Assembly: GCA_031289145.1 (NCBI GenBank)
Contig: JAITQA010000024.1
Coordinates: forward strand, 1-32,312
DNA: 32,312 bases
Reading direction: 5' to 3'
From: Dysgonamonadaceae bacterium
GTDB lineage: Bacteria > Bacteroidota > Bacteroidia > Bacteroidales > Azobacteroidaceae
Below, in pieces: positions 15,798 through 22,719 of the stretch. Each line of letters starts with the position of its first letter. The first letter of the stretch is position 1. The position numbers were made by a program, and so were the translations under genes. The notes beneath the pieces were generated by a model. It was not told the origin of the DNA, ran no database searches, and saw only the letters and a program-made list of their open reading frames with translations.

Positions 15798-16010
15798 ATG
15801 AAAAAAGTATCAACTATTCGAAAAATTCTTGCCATTGCGCTTGGAGCCATCGTTTTCACGATAATAGTGACAGGTTTGGATTATCTTTTTTCCGATGGGC
15901 TAAATTGGCAGCGAAAAGGAATTATCAATTTGTTTGGCGGATTAGCTGTCATGGGAAGTGTAGCATTGCTGCTTCCGCGTATAGTTCCGCCGAAAGAAGA
16001 AAAAAAATAG
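15798..16010 (+). CDS. Small two-helix membrane protein (paralogue 1)
   Basis: The protein has 70 residues, opening MKKVSTIRKILAI. Two hydrophobic helices are visible (about 9-29 and 43-62), joined by a short polar loop (DYLFSDGLNWQRKG), and it ends in a charged tail PPKEEKK. There is no signal-peptidase site, so it is a small integral membrane protein. About two thirds of its residues are identical to the ORF at 16253, and the promoter and first 13 residues are nearly unchanged, a clear tandem duplication. Family and function are not recognised. The size, topology, duplication and position right after the glycine-zipper lipoprotein would suit an immunity-type protein; nothing shows this directly. 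Confidence 0.75.
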   Translation: MKKVSTIRKILAIALGAIVFTIIVTGLDYLFSDGLNWQRKGIINLFGGLAVMGSVALLLPRIVPPKEEKK

Positions 16011-16098
16011 CATTTACCAATAGCTGTTTTTTGTAAATTACGAATAGACAGGTAAATGTTTTTGAGTAGCATACAAAATATTTAGTTGTTCTCTTATC

Positions 16099-16132
16099 AA
16101 AAAAGCGTGTGATCAAAGTCGCACGCTTTTTA
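16099..16132 (+). terminator. Rho-independent terminator after paralogue 1
   Basis: GCGTGTGA (16105-16112) pairs with TCGCACGC (16119-16126, one G-U) around a TCAAAG loop, flanked by a run of A before and a run of T after. It ends the paralogue 1 transcript and isolates it from paralogue 2. A second weaker inverted repeat, AAAATCAGA (16164-16172) with TCTGATTTT (16192-16200), leads into the T-run of the next promoter. Confidence 0.8.
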
Positions 16133-16201
16133 AGTGTAGCTCATAGTTGATTGGCTATGGAATAAAATCAGAATCGCTGAATAAAATAAAATCTGATTTT
16201 T

Positions 16202-16232
16202 TTTGATTAATAATAAATTTATACTACCTTTA
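16202..16232 (+). promoter_or_regulatory. Promoter of the second small membrane protein paralogue
   Basis: TTTG (16202-16205) and TACCTTTA (16225-16232) are 19 bases apart, 21 bases before the ATG at 16253. The stretch from the -33 to the ATG is clearly homologous to 15745-15797, so the promoter was duplicated with the gene. Confidence 0.65.
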
Positions 16233-16252
16233 CCGCATAAATTAATAACAGT

Positions 16253-16480
16253 ATGAAAAAAGTATCAACTATTCGGAAAATCCTTGCCGTCACGTTTGGG
16301 ACCATCGCTTACACAATAGTATCTACAGGCTTAGATTATTTTTTTCACGATGAACTAAATTGGCAGCAAAAAGGGATTATCAATTTCTTTATAGGATTAG
16401 CCATCGTTGGATGTATGGTATTTCTGTTGTTTCCGCGTATAGTTTCGTCGAAAGAAGAAAAAAACAGTAAAATAAGATAA
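16253..16480 (+). CDS. Small two-helix membrane protein (paralogue 2)
   Basis: The protein has 75 residues and duplicates the ORF at 15798: the first 12 residues (MKKVSTIRKILA) are identical and the two-helix layout with a DYFFHDELNWQQKGIINFF loop region is kept. Substitutions cluster within the helices. The C-terminus differs: paralogue 1 ends KEEKK, whereas this one continues KEEKNSKIR. The final codons and the stop lie inside repeat copy B (16471-16512), so the repeat supplied a new end to the protein. Function unknown; the divergence between copies could mean different partner specificity, but that is a guess. Confidence 0.75.
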   Translation: MKKVSTIRKILAVTFGTIAYTIVSTGLDYFFHDELNWQQKGIINFFIGLAIVGCMVFLLFPRIVSSKEEKNSKIR

Positions 16481-16512
16481 GAGTGTATTAATACACATAT
16501 TTTAGTGGTATA
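16471..16512 (+). repeat. 42-bp repeat, copy B, with perfect palindrome
   Basis: This is the second copy of the segment at 14419-14459. It contains the perfect 14-base palindrome GTGTATTAATACAC (16483-16496), then ATTTTAGTGGTATA. It overlaps the last codons of paralogue 2 and ends 21 bases before the ATG at 16534. The two copies are direct repeats flanking about 2 kb that holds the RNA, the lipoprotein and both paralogues. Confidence 0.8.
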
Positions 16513-16533
16513 CTTTTAAAAAATATATAAATT

Positions 16534-16719
16534 ATGGAAACAAAAAAGAAAATTTTATTATTTTTTATATTATCGTCTATTCTGACGCTTATCGGCGTTA
16601 TTTTGAAGTTGATCCACATCACAGTTTTCGCTAATGCGTTAATGCTTGGGGGAATAGTGCTTGGCTTTGTATTTCTGTATTTTTTGATTGCCTACCTGGT
16701 AAAATCAAAAGAATGTTGA
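16534..16719 (+). CDS. Small two-helix membrane protein (GldL-like short form)
   Basis: The protein has 61 residues: METKKKILLFFILSSILTL, a first helix up to about residue 25, a short KLIHITVFANALM link, and a second helix (about 36-56) ending in KSKEC. The 'lysine-rich start, helix, K-[IL]-x-H-x..AN..L, helix' pattern loosely resembles small Bacteroidetes membrane proteins annotated as GldL-related; similarity is weak. Repeat copy B lies directly upstream and may carry its promoter or operator. Not related in sequence to the two 70-75 residue paralogues. Function unknown. Confidence 0.6.
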   Translation: METKKKILLFFILSSILTLIGVILKLIHITVFANALMLGGIVLGFVFLYFLIAYLVKSKEC

Positions 16720-16743
16720 TGGACTTACACAATTCATTTACGT

Positions 16744-17400
16744 ATGAATAAAACGATGGAATACGACAAAGAAAAATACAAGGTTTCTACCTGGAAAAAT
16801 TGGGTAGCGCTTTTTTGGATAATCAATCCTCTGTTTGCTGTTGTTGAATTGCTATTGGGAATACGAATACCGAAAGTGATGTTGCGGGAAAGAAATTCCG
16901 ATAAGCCAAAATTTGAAAGGGGATTTATTCCTTGTCCGCATTGTGGAACCTGTCACGATAGCAGAACCTGGTCCGGTCAGAACGGAACCGCTTTCAAGAA
17001 TTGGTTTGGCTTGTATTGCCCCGAATGTGGCAAAATTATTCCTTGTTTGACCAATGTTTGTAGTTTTGTCATACTTGTCCTTACCTATCCTGTTTGGTTT
17101 TGGTTGAAAGACAGTCTGAAAGAAAAATGGTTGCAAAATCAAGCCCAAAGATTTCAGCATCTTACTTTTTCCAATCCGTTTGAGCAGTATGGGTGGATAA
17201 AATTCGGCTTTTATTTTGCTCTTTTTGCCCTTCTTTTCGAATTTATCTTAGCGGTATTTCACACCGGAAAATTTGAACCGGAATGGTTAGGGAAACATGC
17301 TCCAAGTTGGATAATAGCAGGACTGTTTTGGGGATTTTTTATGAAATACTATATGGGTAGAAAAACCAAACAATTTGCCGGTTCAAACAAAAATAACTAA
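16744..17400 (+). CDS. Membrane protein with a four-cysteine zinc-ribbon insert
   Basis: The protein has 218 residues. A first membrane segment (about 17-40) is followed by a cytoplasmic-type insert with CPHCGTC and then YCPECGKIIPC, two CxxC knuckles typical of a rubredoxin-like zinc ribbon. Three further hydrophobic segments follow (around TNVCSFVILVLTYPVWFWL, FGFYFALFALLFEFILAVF and WIIAGLFWGFFMKYY). I do not recognise the family. It follows the small GldL-like gene by 24 bases and probably shares its transcript; coaBC begins 30 bases after it. There is no enzyme motif. A metal-binding membrane protein is what the sequence supports; the role is unknown. Confidence 0.7.
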   Translation: MNKTMEYDKEKYKVSTWKNWVALFWIINPLFAVVELLLGIRIPKVMLRERNSDKPKFERGFIPCPHCGTCHDSRTWSGQNGTAFKNWFGLYCPECGKIIPCLTNVCSFVILVLTYPVWFWLKDSLKEKWLQNQAQRFQHLTFSNPFEQYGWIKFGFYFALFALLFEFILAVFHTGKFEPEWLGKHAPSWIIAGLFWGFFMKYYMGRKTKQFAGSNKNN

Positions 17401-17430
17401 CTTGCAGCGCATTTCACAGCGTAAAAATTT

Positions 17431-18630
17431 ATGTTGAACGGAAAAAAAATAGTTTTGGGTATAACGGGGAGTATTGCAGCTTACAAAGCGGCTTTCCTGT
17501 GTCGTTTGCTTATAAAGAAAGGAGCTGAAGTACAGGTTGTTATTACGCCTGCAGGAAAAGAATTCATCACGCCGGTTACCTTGTCGACGCTGACGAATAA
17601 ACCGGTTGTCAGTGCCTTTTTTGCGGCCAACGACGGTACTTGGCACAGTCATGTGGATATGGGACTTTGGGCGGATGTGATGTTGATTGCACCTGCCACA
17701 GCCGCCACCATAGGAAAAATGGCCAACGGTATTGCCGATAATATGCTGATAACAACTTATTTGTCGATGAAAGCGCCGGTCTTTGTCGCCCCGGCTATGG
17801 ATTTGGACATGTATGCCCATCCTTCTACCCAAGCTAATTTGGAAAAATTGAAATCGTACGGAAATCATATCATCGAACCTGCAAGCGGTTTCCTGGCAAG
17901 CAGTCTGGAAGGAAAGGGCCGGATGGAAGAACCTGAAGCGATTGTAGCGTATTTAGAAACATTTTTTGAGAAAAATCAGCAACTATCAAAAAAAAAAATA
18001 CTGATAACGGCAGGCCCCACGTATGAAAAGTTAGATCCTGTACGTTATATAAGTAATTATTCTTCCGGAAAAATGGGTTTTGCTTTGGCTGAAGTATGCG
18101 CAGAACGGGGAGCAGAAGTATTTTTACTTTCCGGACCGGTTCAGTTACAGGCGAAACATCAGGGCATAAAGAGGATAGATGTGGAATCGGCAGTGGAAAT
18201 GTATCAGGCGGCAACAAGGCTTTTCCCTTCCATGGATGCAGGGATATTGTGTGCGGCTGTTGCCGATTACAGACCGGCTTCTTTTGCTGAGAAAAAGATA
18301 AAAAGAAACGGAGAAGCCCTGCACCTGGAATTGCTTCCGAATCCGGATATTGCGGCAAGTCTGGGGAAAATGAAAACGCAAGCCCAGGTTTTGGTCGGTT
18401 TCGCATTGGAAACAGATAATGAGATGCAAAATGCCAAAAACAAATTGCAAAAAAAGAACCTGGATTTTATCGTTCTTAACTCATTACAGGATGCAGGCGC
18501 CGGGTTCAAAGGAGATACGAACAAAATAAGTATTCTGACAGCCCAAGGCGAAAAAGTTGATTTTCCGCTAAAATCCAAGAAAGCGGTTGCAGAAGATATT
18601 ATTGATTTTATACTTAGCCATAATGAATAA
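17431..18630 (+). CDS. coaBC: Bifunctional phosphopantothenoylcysteine decarboxylase / phosphopantothenate--cysteine ligase
   Basis: It carries out two steps of coenzyme A synthesis: ligation of cysteine to 4'-phosphopantothenate (CoaB) and FMN-dependent decarboxylation of the product (CoaC). The 399 residues fit the fused enzyme. The N-terminal CoaC part has GITGSIAAYKAA, the catalytic His74 in SHVDMG, MANGIADNML and APAMDLDMY. The C-terminal CoaB part starts near residue 189 with KILITAGPTYEKLDPVRYIS and SSGKMGFALA, then AAVADYRP and KIKR. The stop overlaps the start of the DUF4835 gene by 8 bases, and recN follows, a conserved Bacteroidetes operon order. Confidence 0.96.
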   Translation: MLNGKKIVLGITGSIAAYKAAFLCRLLIKKGAEVQVVITPAGKEFITPVTLSTLTNKPVVSAFFAANDGTWHSHVDMGLWADVMLIAPATAATIGKMANGIADNMLITTYLSMKAPVFVAPAMDLDMYAHPSTQANLEKLKSYGNHIIEPASGFLASSLEGKGRMEEPEAIVAYLETFFEKNQQLSKKKILITAGPTYEKLDPVRYISNYSSGKMGFALAEVCAERGAEVFLLSGPVQLQAKHQGIKRIDVESAVEMYQAATRLFPSMDAGILCAAVADYRPASFAEKKIKRNGEALHLELLPNPDIAASLGKMKTQAQVLVGFALETDNEMQNAKNKLQKKNLDFIVLNSLQDAGAGFKGDTNKISILTAQGEKVDFPLKSKKAVAEDIIDFILSHNE

Positions 18631-19522
18631 AGTATTGTTTCTTTTTTTACTGTTATCGGTCTCCATTTTTAAAATAGAGGCGCAGGAATTCAATGCCAAA
18701 GTGTCGGTGAACAGCGATCGCATACAGGGTACAAACAGAAATATTTTTACAACCATGGAACGTTCCTTGAATCAATTTGTGAATGGGACGAAATGGGGAA
18801 ATGCCACTTTTGCAACAAACGAAAAAATAGATTGTACCATTTCACTTACCATTGCAGAGCAAATATCGGACAATAATTTTAAAGCCGAGTTATTTATCCA
18901 GGCGCGGCGTCCGGTTTATAATTCCTCGTATGTGACCCCTATCTTGAATTACAGAGATGCAAATGTTGAGTTCGAATACATGGAAAATGCACCTTTGGAA
19001 ATTCTTCAGACCTCTATTGACAACAACTTGGTAGCGGTAATGGCATTCTATTGCAACCTGATGCTGGCTTTGGATTTTGACAGTTTTTCGCTTTCCGGAG
19101 GCAGTTCTTTTTACAGGCAGGCACAGACTATCGCCACGCAGGCGCAATCCAATTCCAATTGGAAAGGCTGGTCTGCTTTTGATGATAATCGCAGTCGCAC
19201 CTCTATTGTCAATGCGTTTCTGGATGAATCGCTGAAATCCTACCGCGAATTGCTGTATACCTACCACCGAAAAGGCTTGGATGAAATGGCGGCCAATTCC
19301 GATAGAGCAAGGACTACTATTCTCAATGCCTTACCGGCATTAAAAGAAATGCGTACCGTCCGTAACTCCGAAATTATTCTACAAATGTTCTCCGATTGCA
19401 AATTGGATGAAATCGTAGCCATTGCCGGAAAAGCGACTGCTGAAGAAAAAAAAATAAACTATGATTTGTTGCGGTCTGTTTATCCGGCCTCAACGATGCA
19501 ATTAGAACCCCTAAAAAAATAA
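18623..19522 (+). CDS. DUF4835 family exported protein
   Basis: The protein has 299 residues with a signal peptide (MNKVLFLFLLLSVSIF...EAQ). The mature start EFNAKVSVNSDRIQGTNRNIF and the later segments YVTPILNYRDANVEFEY, LALDFDSFSLSGGSSFYRQAQ and GWSAFDDNRSR are characteristic of DUF4835, a Bacteroidetes family almost always between coaBC and recN. The function is unknown; an envelope role is implied by export. The ATG at 18623 overlaps the end of coaBC, so the genes are translationally coupled. The frame is open to 18587, but that would place a hydrophobic extension before the signal peptide inside coaBC. Confidence 0.92.
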   Translation: MNKVLFLFLLLSVSIFKIEAQEFNAKVSVNSDRIQGTNRNIFTTMERSLNQFVNGTKWGNATFATNEKIDCTISLTIAEQISDNNFKAELFIQARRPVYNSSYVTPILNYRDANVEFEYMENAPLEILQTSIDNNLVAVMAFYCNLMLALDFDSFSLSGGSSFYRQAQTIATQAQSNSNWKGWSAFDDNRSRTSIVNAFLDESLKSYRELLYTYHRKGLDEMAANSDRARTTILNALPALKEMRTVRNSEIILQMFSDCKLDEIVAIAGKATAEEKKINYDLLRSVYPASTMQLEPLKK

Positions 19523-19533
19523 TTTTTTAACCA

Positions 19534-21195
19534 ATGCTCAAATCACTGATTATCAGGAATTATGCACTTATCTCCCAACTGGAAATCAATTTTCCGGAAG
19601 GGTTTTCTGTTATCACCGGCGAAACAGGAGCCGGCAAATCCATCATCTTGGGCGCTTTATCGCTTATCCTCGGACAGAGAGCCGATACCCGGTTTATCAA
19701 ACAAAACGAAGATAAATGTTTTATTGAAGGCGCTTTCGACATCTCGTCCTACCACTTGGAATCTTTTTTTGCAGAAAGAGATTTGGAATATGACCCGCAG
19801 ACCTGTATTCTCAGACGGGAAATCTGGTCGTCCGGGAAATCTCGCGCGTTTATCAACGACAGTCCCGCCGGATTGAACGATTTGAAAGAATTGGGCGCCT
19901 TCCTTATTGATATCCACTCCCAGCACCAAAATCTGCTGCTGGCCGACAACCATTTCCAGTTGCAGGTCTTGGACGTATTGTCCAAAAACGGGAACTTGAA
20001 AAATCAATACCTGTCAGCTTATAGGGAATACACATCTATCGGCAAGAAATTGAAAGACTTAAAAGAAAAAAACGATGCGCAAAAAACAGAAGAAGACTAT
20101 ATCCGGTTTCAATTTCAACAATTGGATGAAGCACGCCTGCAAATCGGGGAACAGCTTGCCTTGGAGGAAGAAGCGGAAATGCTTTCCCATGTAGAAGAGA
20201 TAAAATCCGGCCTTTACCGGATTGAACAAATTTTGTCGCCCGATGAAGTCGGCGTCATTGCCGCATTGAAAAACGCCCTGAATCAGGCGCAGTCCCTGGG
20301 TAAAATCTACTCCGCATCGGCGGAAATAGTAGAGCGCATCCAAACGGCTTACTTCGATTTGAAAGATTTGGCCATGGAAACCGGTATCCGACAGGAGAAA
20401 TTGGAATTTAATCCGGAACGGTTTCAAGCAGTCAAAATCCGTCTCGACTTGATTTATTCCCTACAGCAAAAGCACCGCTTGGATTCGGTTGAAAAACTAA
20501 TCGAACTGCGCGATGGTTTAGAATTGCAAATCAAAGAAATAGAAAATTATGACGAAGATGTGGCGCAATGGGAAAAAACATTGGCGGAATCTTATGCCAA
20601 AATCTTGCAGATAGCCGAAACGCTTTCCGAAACCCGACAAAAAGCCGCCCTGCTCTTGGAAAAACAATTGACGGAAAAAATCAGCGCCTTGGGAATGCCG
20701 AATATGCGCTTTTCCGCCGGATTATCTCGAAAAGAACACCCTGATTCGACCGGACAGGATGAGGTGATGTACCTGTTTTCCGCCAATAAAAACGGTGAAT
20801 TGAAACCGGTCGCTCAAACGGCGTCAGGCGGAGAAATTTCCCGTTTGATGTTGGGTATCAAAGCATTGATTGCCGGTGCCATGGCGCTTCCTTCCATCAT
20901 TTTTGACGAAATCGACACCGGTGTTTCCGGAGAAATAGCCGATAAAATGGGCGATATCATGCACCGGATGGGGAGCATCATGCAAGTCATCGTCATCAGC
21001 CATTTGCCGCAGATTGCAGCCAAGGGGCAATCCCAGTTTCAGGTTTACAAGGAAGAAAACAAAGATTCTGCGGAAACCCATATCAGACAACTATCCAAAG
21101 AAGAACGAATTATAGAAATCGCCCAAATGCTTAGCGGTGCAAAACTGACAGATGCCGCTATGGAAAATGCCAGGACATTGCTGGAGGGCGCTTGA
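19534..21195 (+). CDS. recN: DNA repair protein RecN
   Basis: An SMC-like ATPase that acts early in recombinational repair of double-strand breaks. The 553 residues fit RecN. The Walker A GETGAGKS is at 29-36, following MLKSLIIRNYALISQLEI. DIHSQHQNLLL precedes the central coiled-coil (about 150-400, Lys/Glu-rich). The ABC signature ASGGEISRLML and Walker B IIFDEIDTGVSG, then VIVISHLPQIAAKG, lie near the C terminus. It is the last gene of the coaBC operon and converges on rsmD, with 19 bases between stops and no clear terminator. Confidence 0.96.
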   Translation: MLKSLIIRNYALISQLEINFPEGFSVITGETGAGKSIILGALSLILGQRADTRFIKQNEDKCFIEGAFDISSYHLESFFAERDLEYDPQTCILRREIWSSGKSRAFINDSPAGLNDLKELGAFLIDIHSQHQNLLLADNHFQLQVLDVLSKNGNLKNQYLSAYREYTSIGKKLKDLKEKNDAQKTEEDYIRFQFQQLDEARLQIGEQLALEEEAEMLSHVEEIKSGLYRIEQILSPDEVGVIAALKNALNQAQSLGKIYSASAEIVERIQTAYFDLKDLAMETGIRQEKLEFNPERFQAVKIRLDLIYSLQQKHRLDSVEKLIELRDGLELQIKEIENYDEDVAQWEKTLAESYAKILQIAETLSETRQKAALLLEKQLTEKISALGMPNMRFSAGLSRKEHPDSTGQDEVMYLFSANKNGELKPVAQTASGGEISRLMLGIKALIAGAMALPSIIFDEIDTGVSGEIADKMGDIMHRMGSIMQVIVISHLPQIAAKGQSQFQVYKEENKDSAETHIRQLSKEERIIEIAQMLSGAKLTDAAMENARTLLEGA

Positions 21196-21214
21196 GTCGG
21201 CGCATTCAACTTCG

Positions 21215-21754
21215 CTAATCTTTCTTCCTGAAAATACTGAAATTGACCGCTCCGTAAACCCGTTTTTGGATAAAGCCGGGTAATTGCGAAAAATCATATT
21301 CTTTTGGATGTTCCATTACGAAAATCCCTTCCGGGTTCAATAATGCTTTAGAAAGCACCAACTCCGGAATCAGGGATAAGTTTTTCAAAGCATAAGGCGG
21401 GTCGGCAAAAATAAAGTCGAAAGTTTGCAAACCCGATTCGAGGTATTTAAATACATCTGTTTTAAGGGGATATAAATTATCCGCTTTTAGTTCTGCTTTC
21501 ACTTTTTTAATAAATGTATAATGAGCGGCATCTTTCTCTATGCAAATTACTTCTTTACATCCCCTTGAGAGCAGTTCGAAAGAAATACTGCCCGTACCGG
21601 AGAACAGGTCTAATGCAACAATATCTTCTAAATCAATCAGATTCCCAATAACATTAAACAGGTTTTCCTTCGCGAAATCGGTAGTCGGACGCGCCTTAAA
21701 TGATTTGGGAACGTCGAATCTCCTGCTTTTGTATTTTCCGCTTATAATTCGCAT
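21215..21754 (-). CDS. rsmD: 16S rRNA (guanine(966)-N2)-methyltransferase
   Basis: It methylates G966 (E. coli numbering) of 16S rRNA during 30S assembly using S-adenosylmethionine. The 179 residues fit RsmD. MRIISGKYKSRRF at the start and RPTTDFAKENLFNV are family hallmarks. The SAM-binding motif is DLFSGTGSISFELLSRG and the catalytic motif is FADPPY. It overlaps the end of the DUF3822 gene by 13 bases, so the two are coupled, as in many Bacteroidetes genomes. Confidence 0.95.
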   Translation of the reverse strand: MRIISGKYKSRRFDVPKSFKARPTTDFAKENLFNVIGNLIDLEDIVALDLFSGTGSISFELLSRGCKEVICIEKDAAHYTFIKKVKAELKADNLYPLKTDVFKYLESGLQTFDFIFADPPYALKNLSLIPELVLSKALLNPEGIFVMEHPKEYDFSQLPGFIQKRVYGAVNFSIFRKKD

Positions 21755-22569
21755 AATGACAGTGTTGCTAATTCAAACGGAATATTGCTCGTATCTACTT
21801 GGTCAAAATGGGCTTCCGGTTCAATAGTTACCGGAAGAATATAGTGAATGTACAAAGCTGTTTTTTCCAGCAGTTCTTTTTTTGAAACAGGGTCTCCGGC
21901 AATCAGTAAAATATCATTCAATTGATTGAATTTCAATTGTTTCCAAACAAAAAGAATATAATAGACAGCATCCGGAAGATTGTTACATTGAAAATGATTA
22001 CCCAATAAAAAAGTCCCGCTTGCAAAACAAAGAATATCCATTCCGTATTTGTTTCTATTGACTATCATCTGCTTGGCATTCGTTCTTTTGCTCCTTTCCT
22101 GATAATAGGCAATCAGCGGTGCGGAATGATGAATGATTTCCGGATTGACAAATGTCCGAAGCAAAAAATTATAAATTTCTTCCGGCATTTGGTGCAGAAT
22201 GGTAATTCCGGCTGTCGACAAAGTATGGTGCAATGTCTTTCCAAGACTTTCCGAAAAAAGGAATTTTACAAAATGCTGTTTATGCTTTTCTTCAAAAATT
22301 AAACTGGGAATATAAGTAAAAACCGCAGTATGATTCATTACCTGAATTTTTTTGAAAGAAAAGGTAAAAAAATCATTCTCAAAAATCAGGTCTTTGAAAT
22401 GAGAAAATGCATCTGTATATTTTCCATTTTCAATTTCCCTGTAAAAATAGGAACCGTCTTCCACCGGATTATAAAGTGAAAACGAAAACCACTCCGGACG
22501 GATATAAATCGTAAAAATATATTGCTCCGGATGTCCCAGGTCGATATTTTCAGGCAAATTTATTTTCAT
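21742..22569 (-). CDS. DUF3822 family protein
   Basis: With the ATG at 22569 (MKINLPENIDLGHPEQYIFT) the protein has 275 residues. The opening, RPEWFSFSLYNP, the middle NRNKYGMDILCFASGTFLLGNHF and the LLIAGD segment match DUF3822, a Bacteroidetes family with an ASKHA (actin/hexokinase-like) fold whose function is unknown. It is nearly always upstream of rsmD. A GTG further upstream (22590) is possible, but the ATG overlaps the stop of a 26-codon ORF as ATGA, a classic coupling arrangement, so I prefer 22569. Its end overlaps rsmD. Confidence 0.85.
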   Translation of the reverse strand: MKINLPENIDLGHPEQYIFTIYIRPEWFSFSLYNPVEDGSYFYREIENGKYTDAFSHFKDLIFENDFFTFSFKKIQVMNHTAVFTYIPSLIFEEKHKQHFVKFLFSESLGKTLHHTLSTAGITILHQMPEEIYNFLLRTFVNPEIIHHSAPLIAYYQERSKRTNAKQMIVNRNKYGMDILCFASGTFLLGNHFQCNNLPDAVYYILFVWKQLKFNQLNDILLIAGDPVSKKELLEKTALYIHYILPVTIEPEAHFDQVDTSNIPFELATLSLCEL

Positions 22570-22646
22570 GCTACAATACTCGTTATACACATGTAAATCA
22601 ATAGAATAACGATAACAAACAATACTGTTCCGATAATTCGTTTCAT
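22566..22646 (-). CDS. 26-residue single-helix membrane peptide coupled to DUF3822
   Basis: The ORF reads MKRIIGTVLFVIVILLIYM then CITSIVA: a basic N-terminus and one hydrophobic helix. It starts about 20 bases downstream of a TAnnTTTG promoter on the minus strand, so it is the first ORF of the DUF3822-rsmD transcript. Its TGA stop overlaps the DUF3822 ATG (ATGA at 22566-22569). It may be a small membrane protein or a leader peptide that controls translation of DUF3822. No Shine-Dalgarno site is visible, which is normal for this phylum. Codons and composition look coding, but no homologue is known to me. Confidence 0.55.
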   Translation of the reverse strand: MKRIIGTVLFVIVILLIYMCITSIVA

Positions 22647-22667
22647 AAAAGGATTTCTTTTATTATG

Positions 22668-22675
22668 CAAATGTA
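22668..22675 (-). promoter_or_regulatory. Promoter of the 26-aa peptide - DUF3822 - rsmD unit
   Basis: The minus strand reads TACATTTG, an exact -7 box, 22 bases before the ATG of the 26-residue ORF. A TAnnTTTR-like box for the divergent helicase gene (TAACTTTA, 22689-22696 plus strand) lies close by, so the two transcripts start back to back. No clear -33 on either side. Confidence 0.5.
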
Positions 22676-22719
22676 AGAAATAATTGCGTAACTTTACTTT
22701 CTGAATGGATTGAATTGTT

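Noticed and set aside
16155..16165. CTATGGAATAA shared with 14413-14423
   Set aside because: An 11-base match next to repeat copy A could be chance in AT-rich DNA; the surrounding bases do not match, so it is not counted as a repeat copy.
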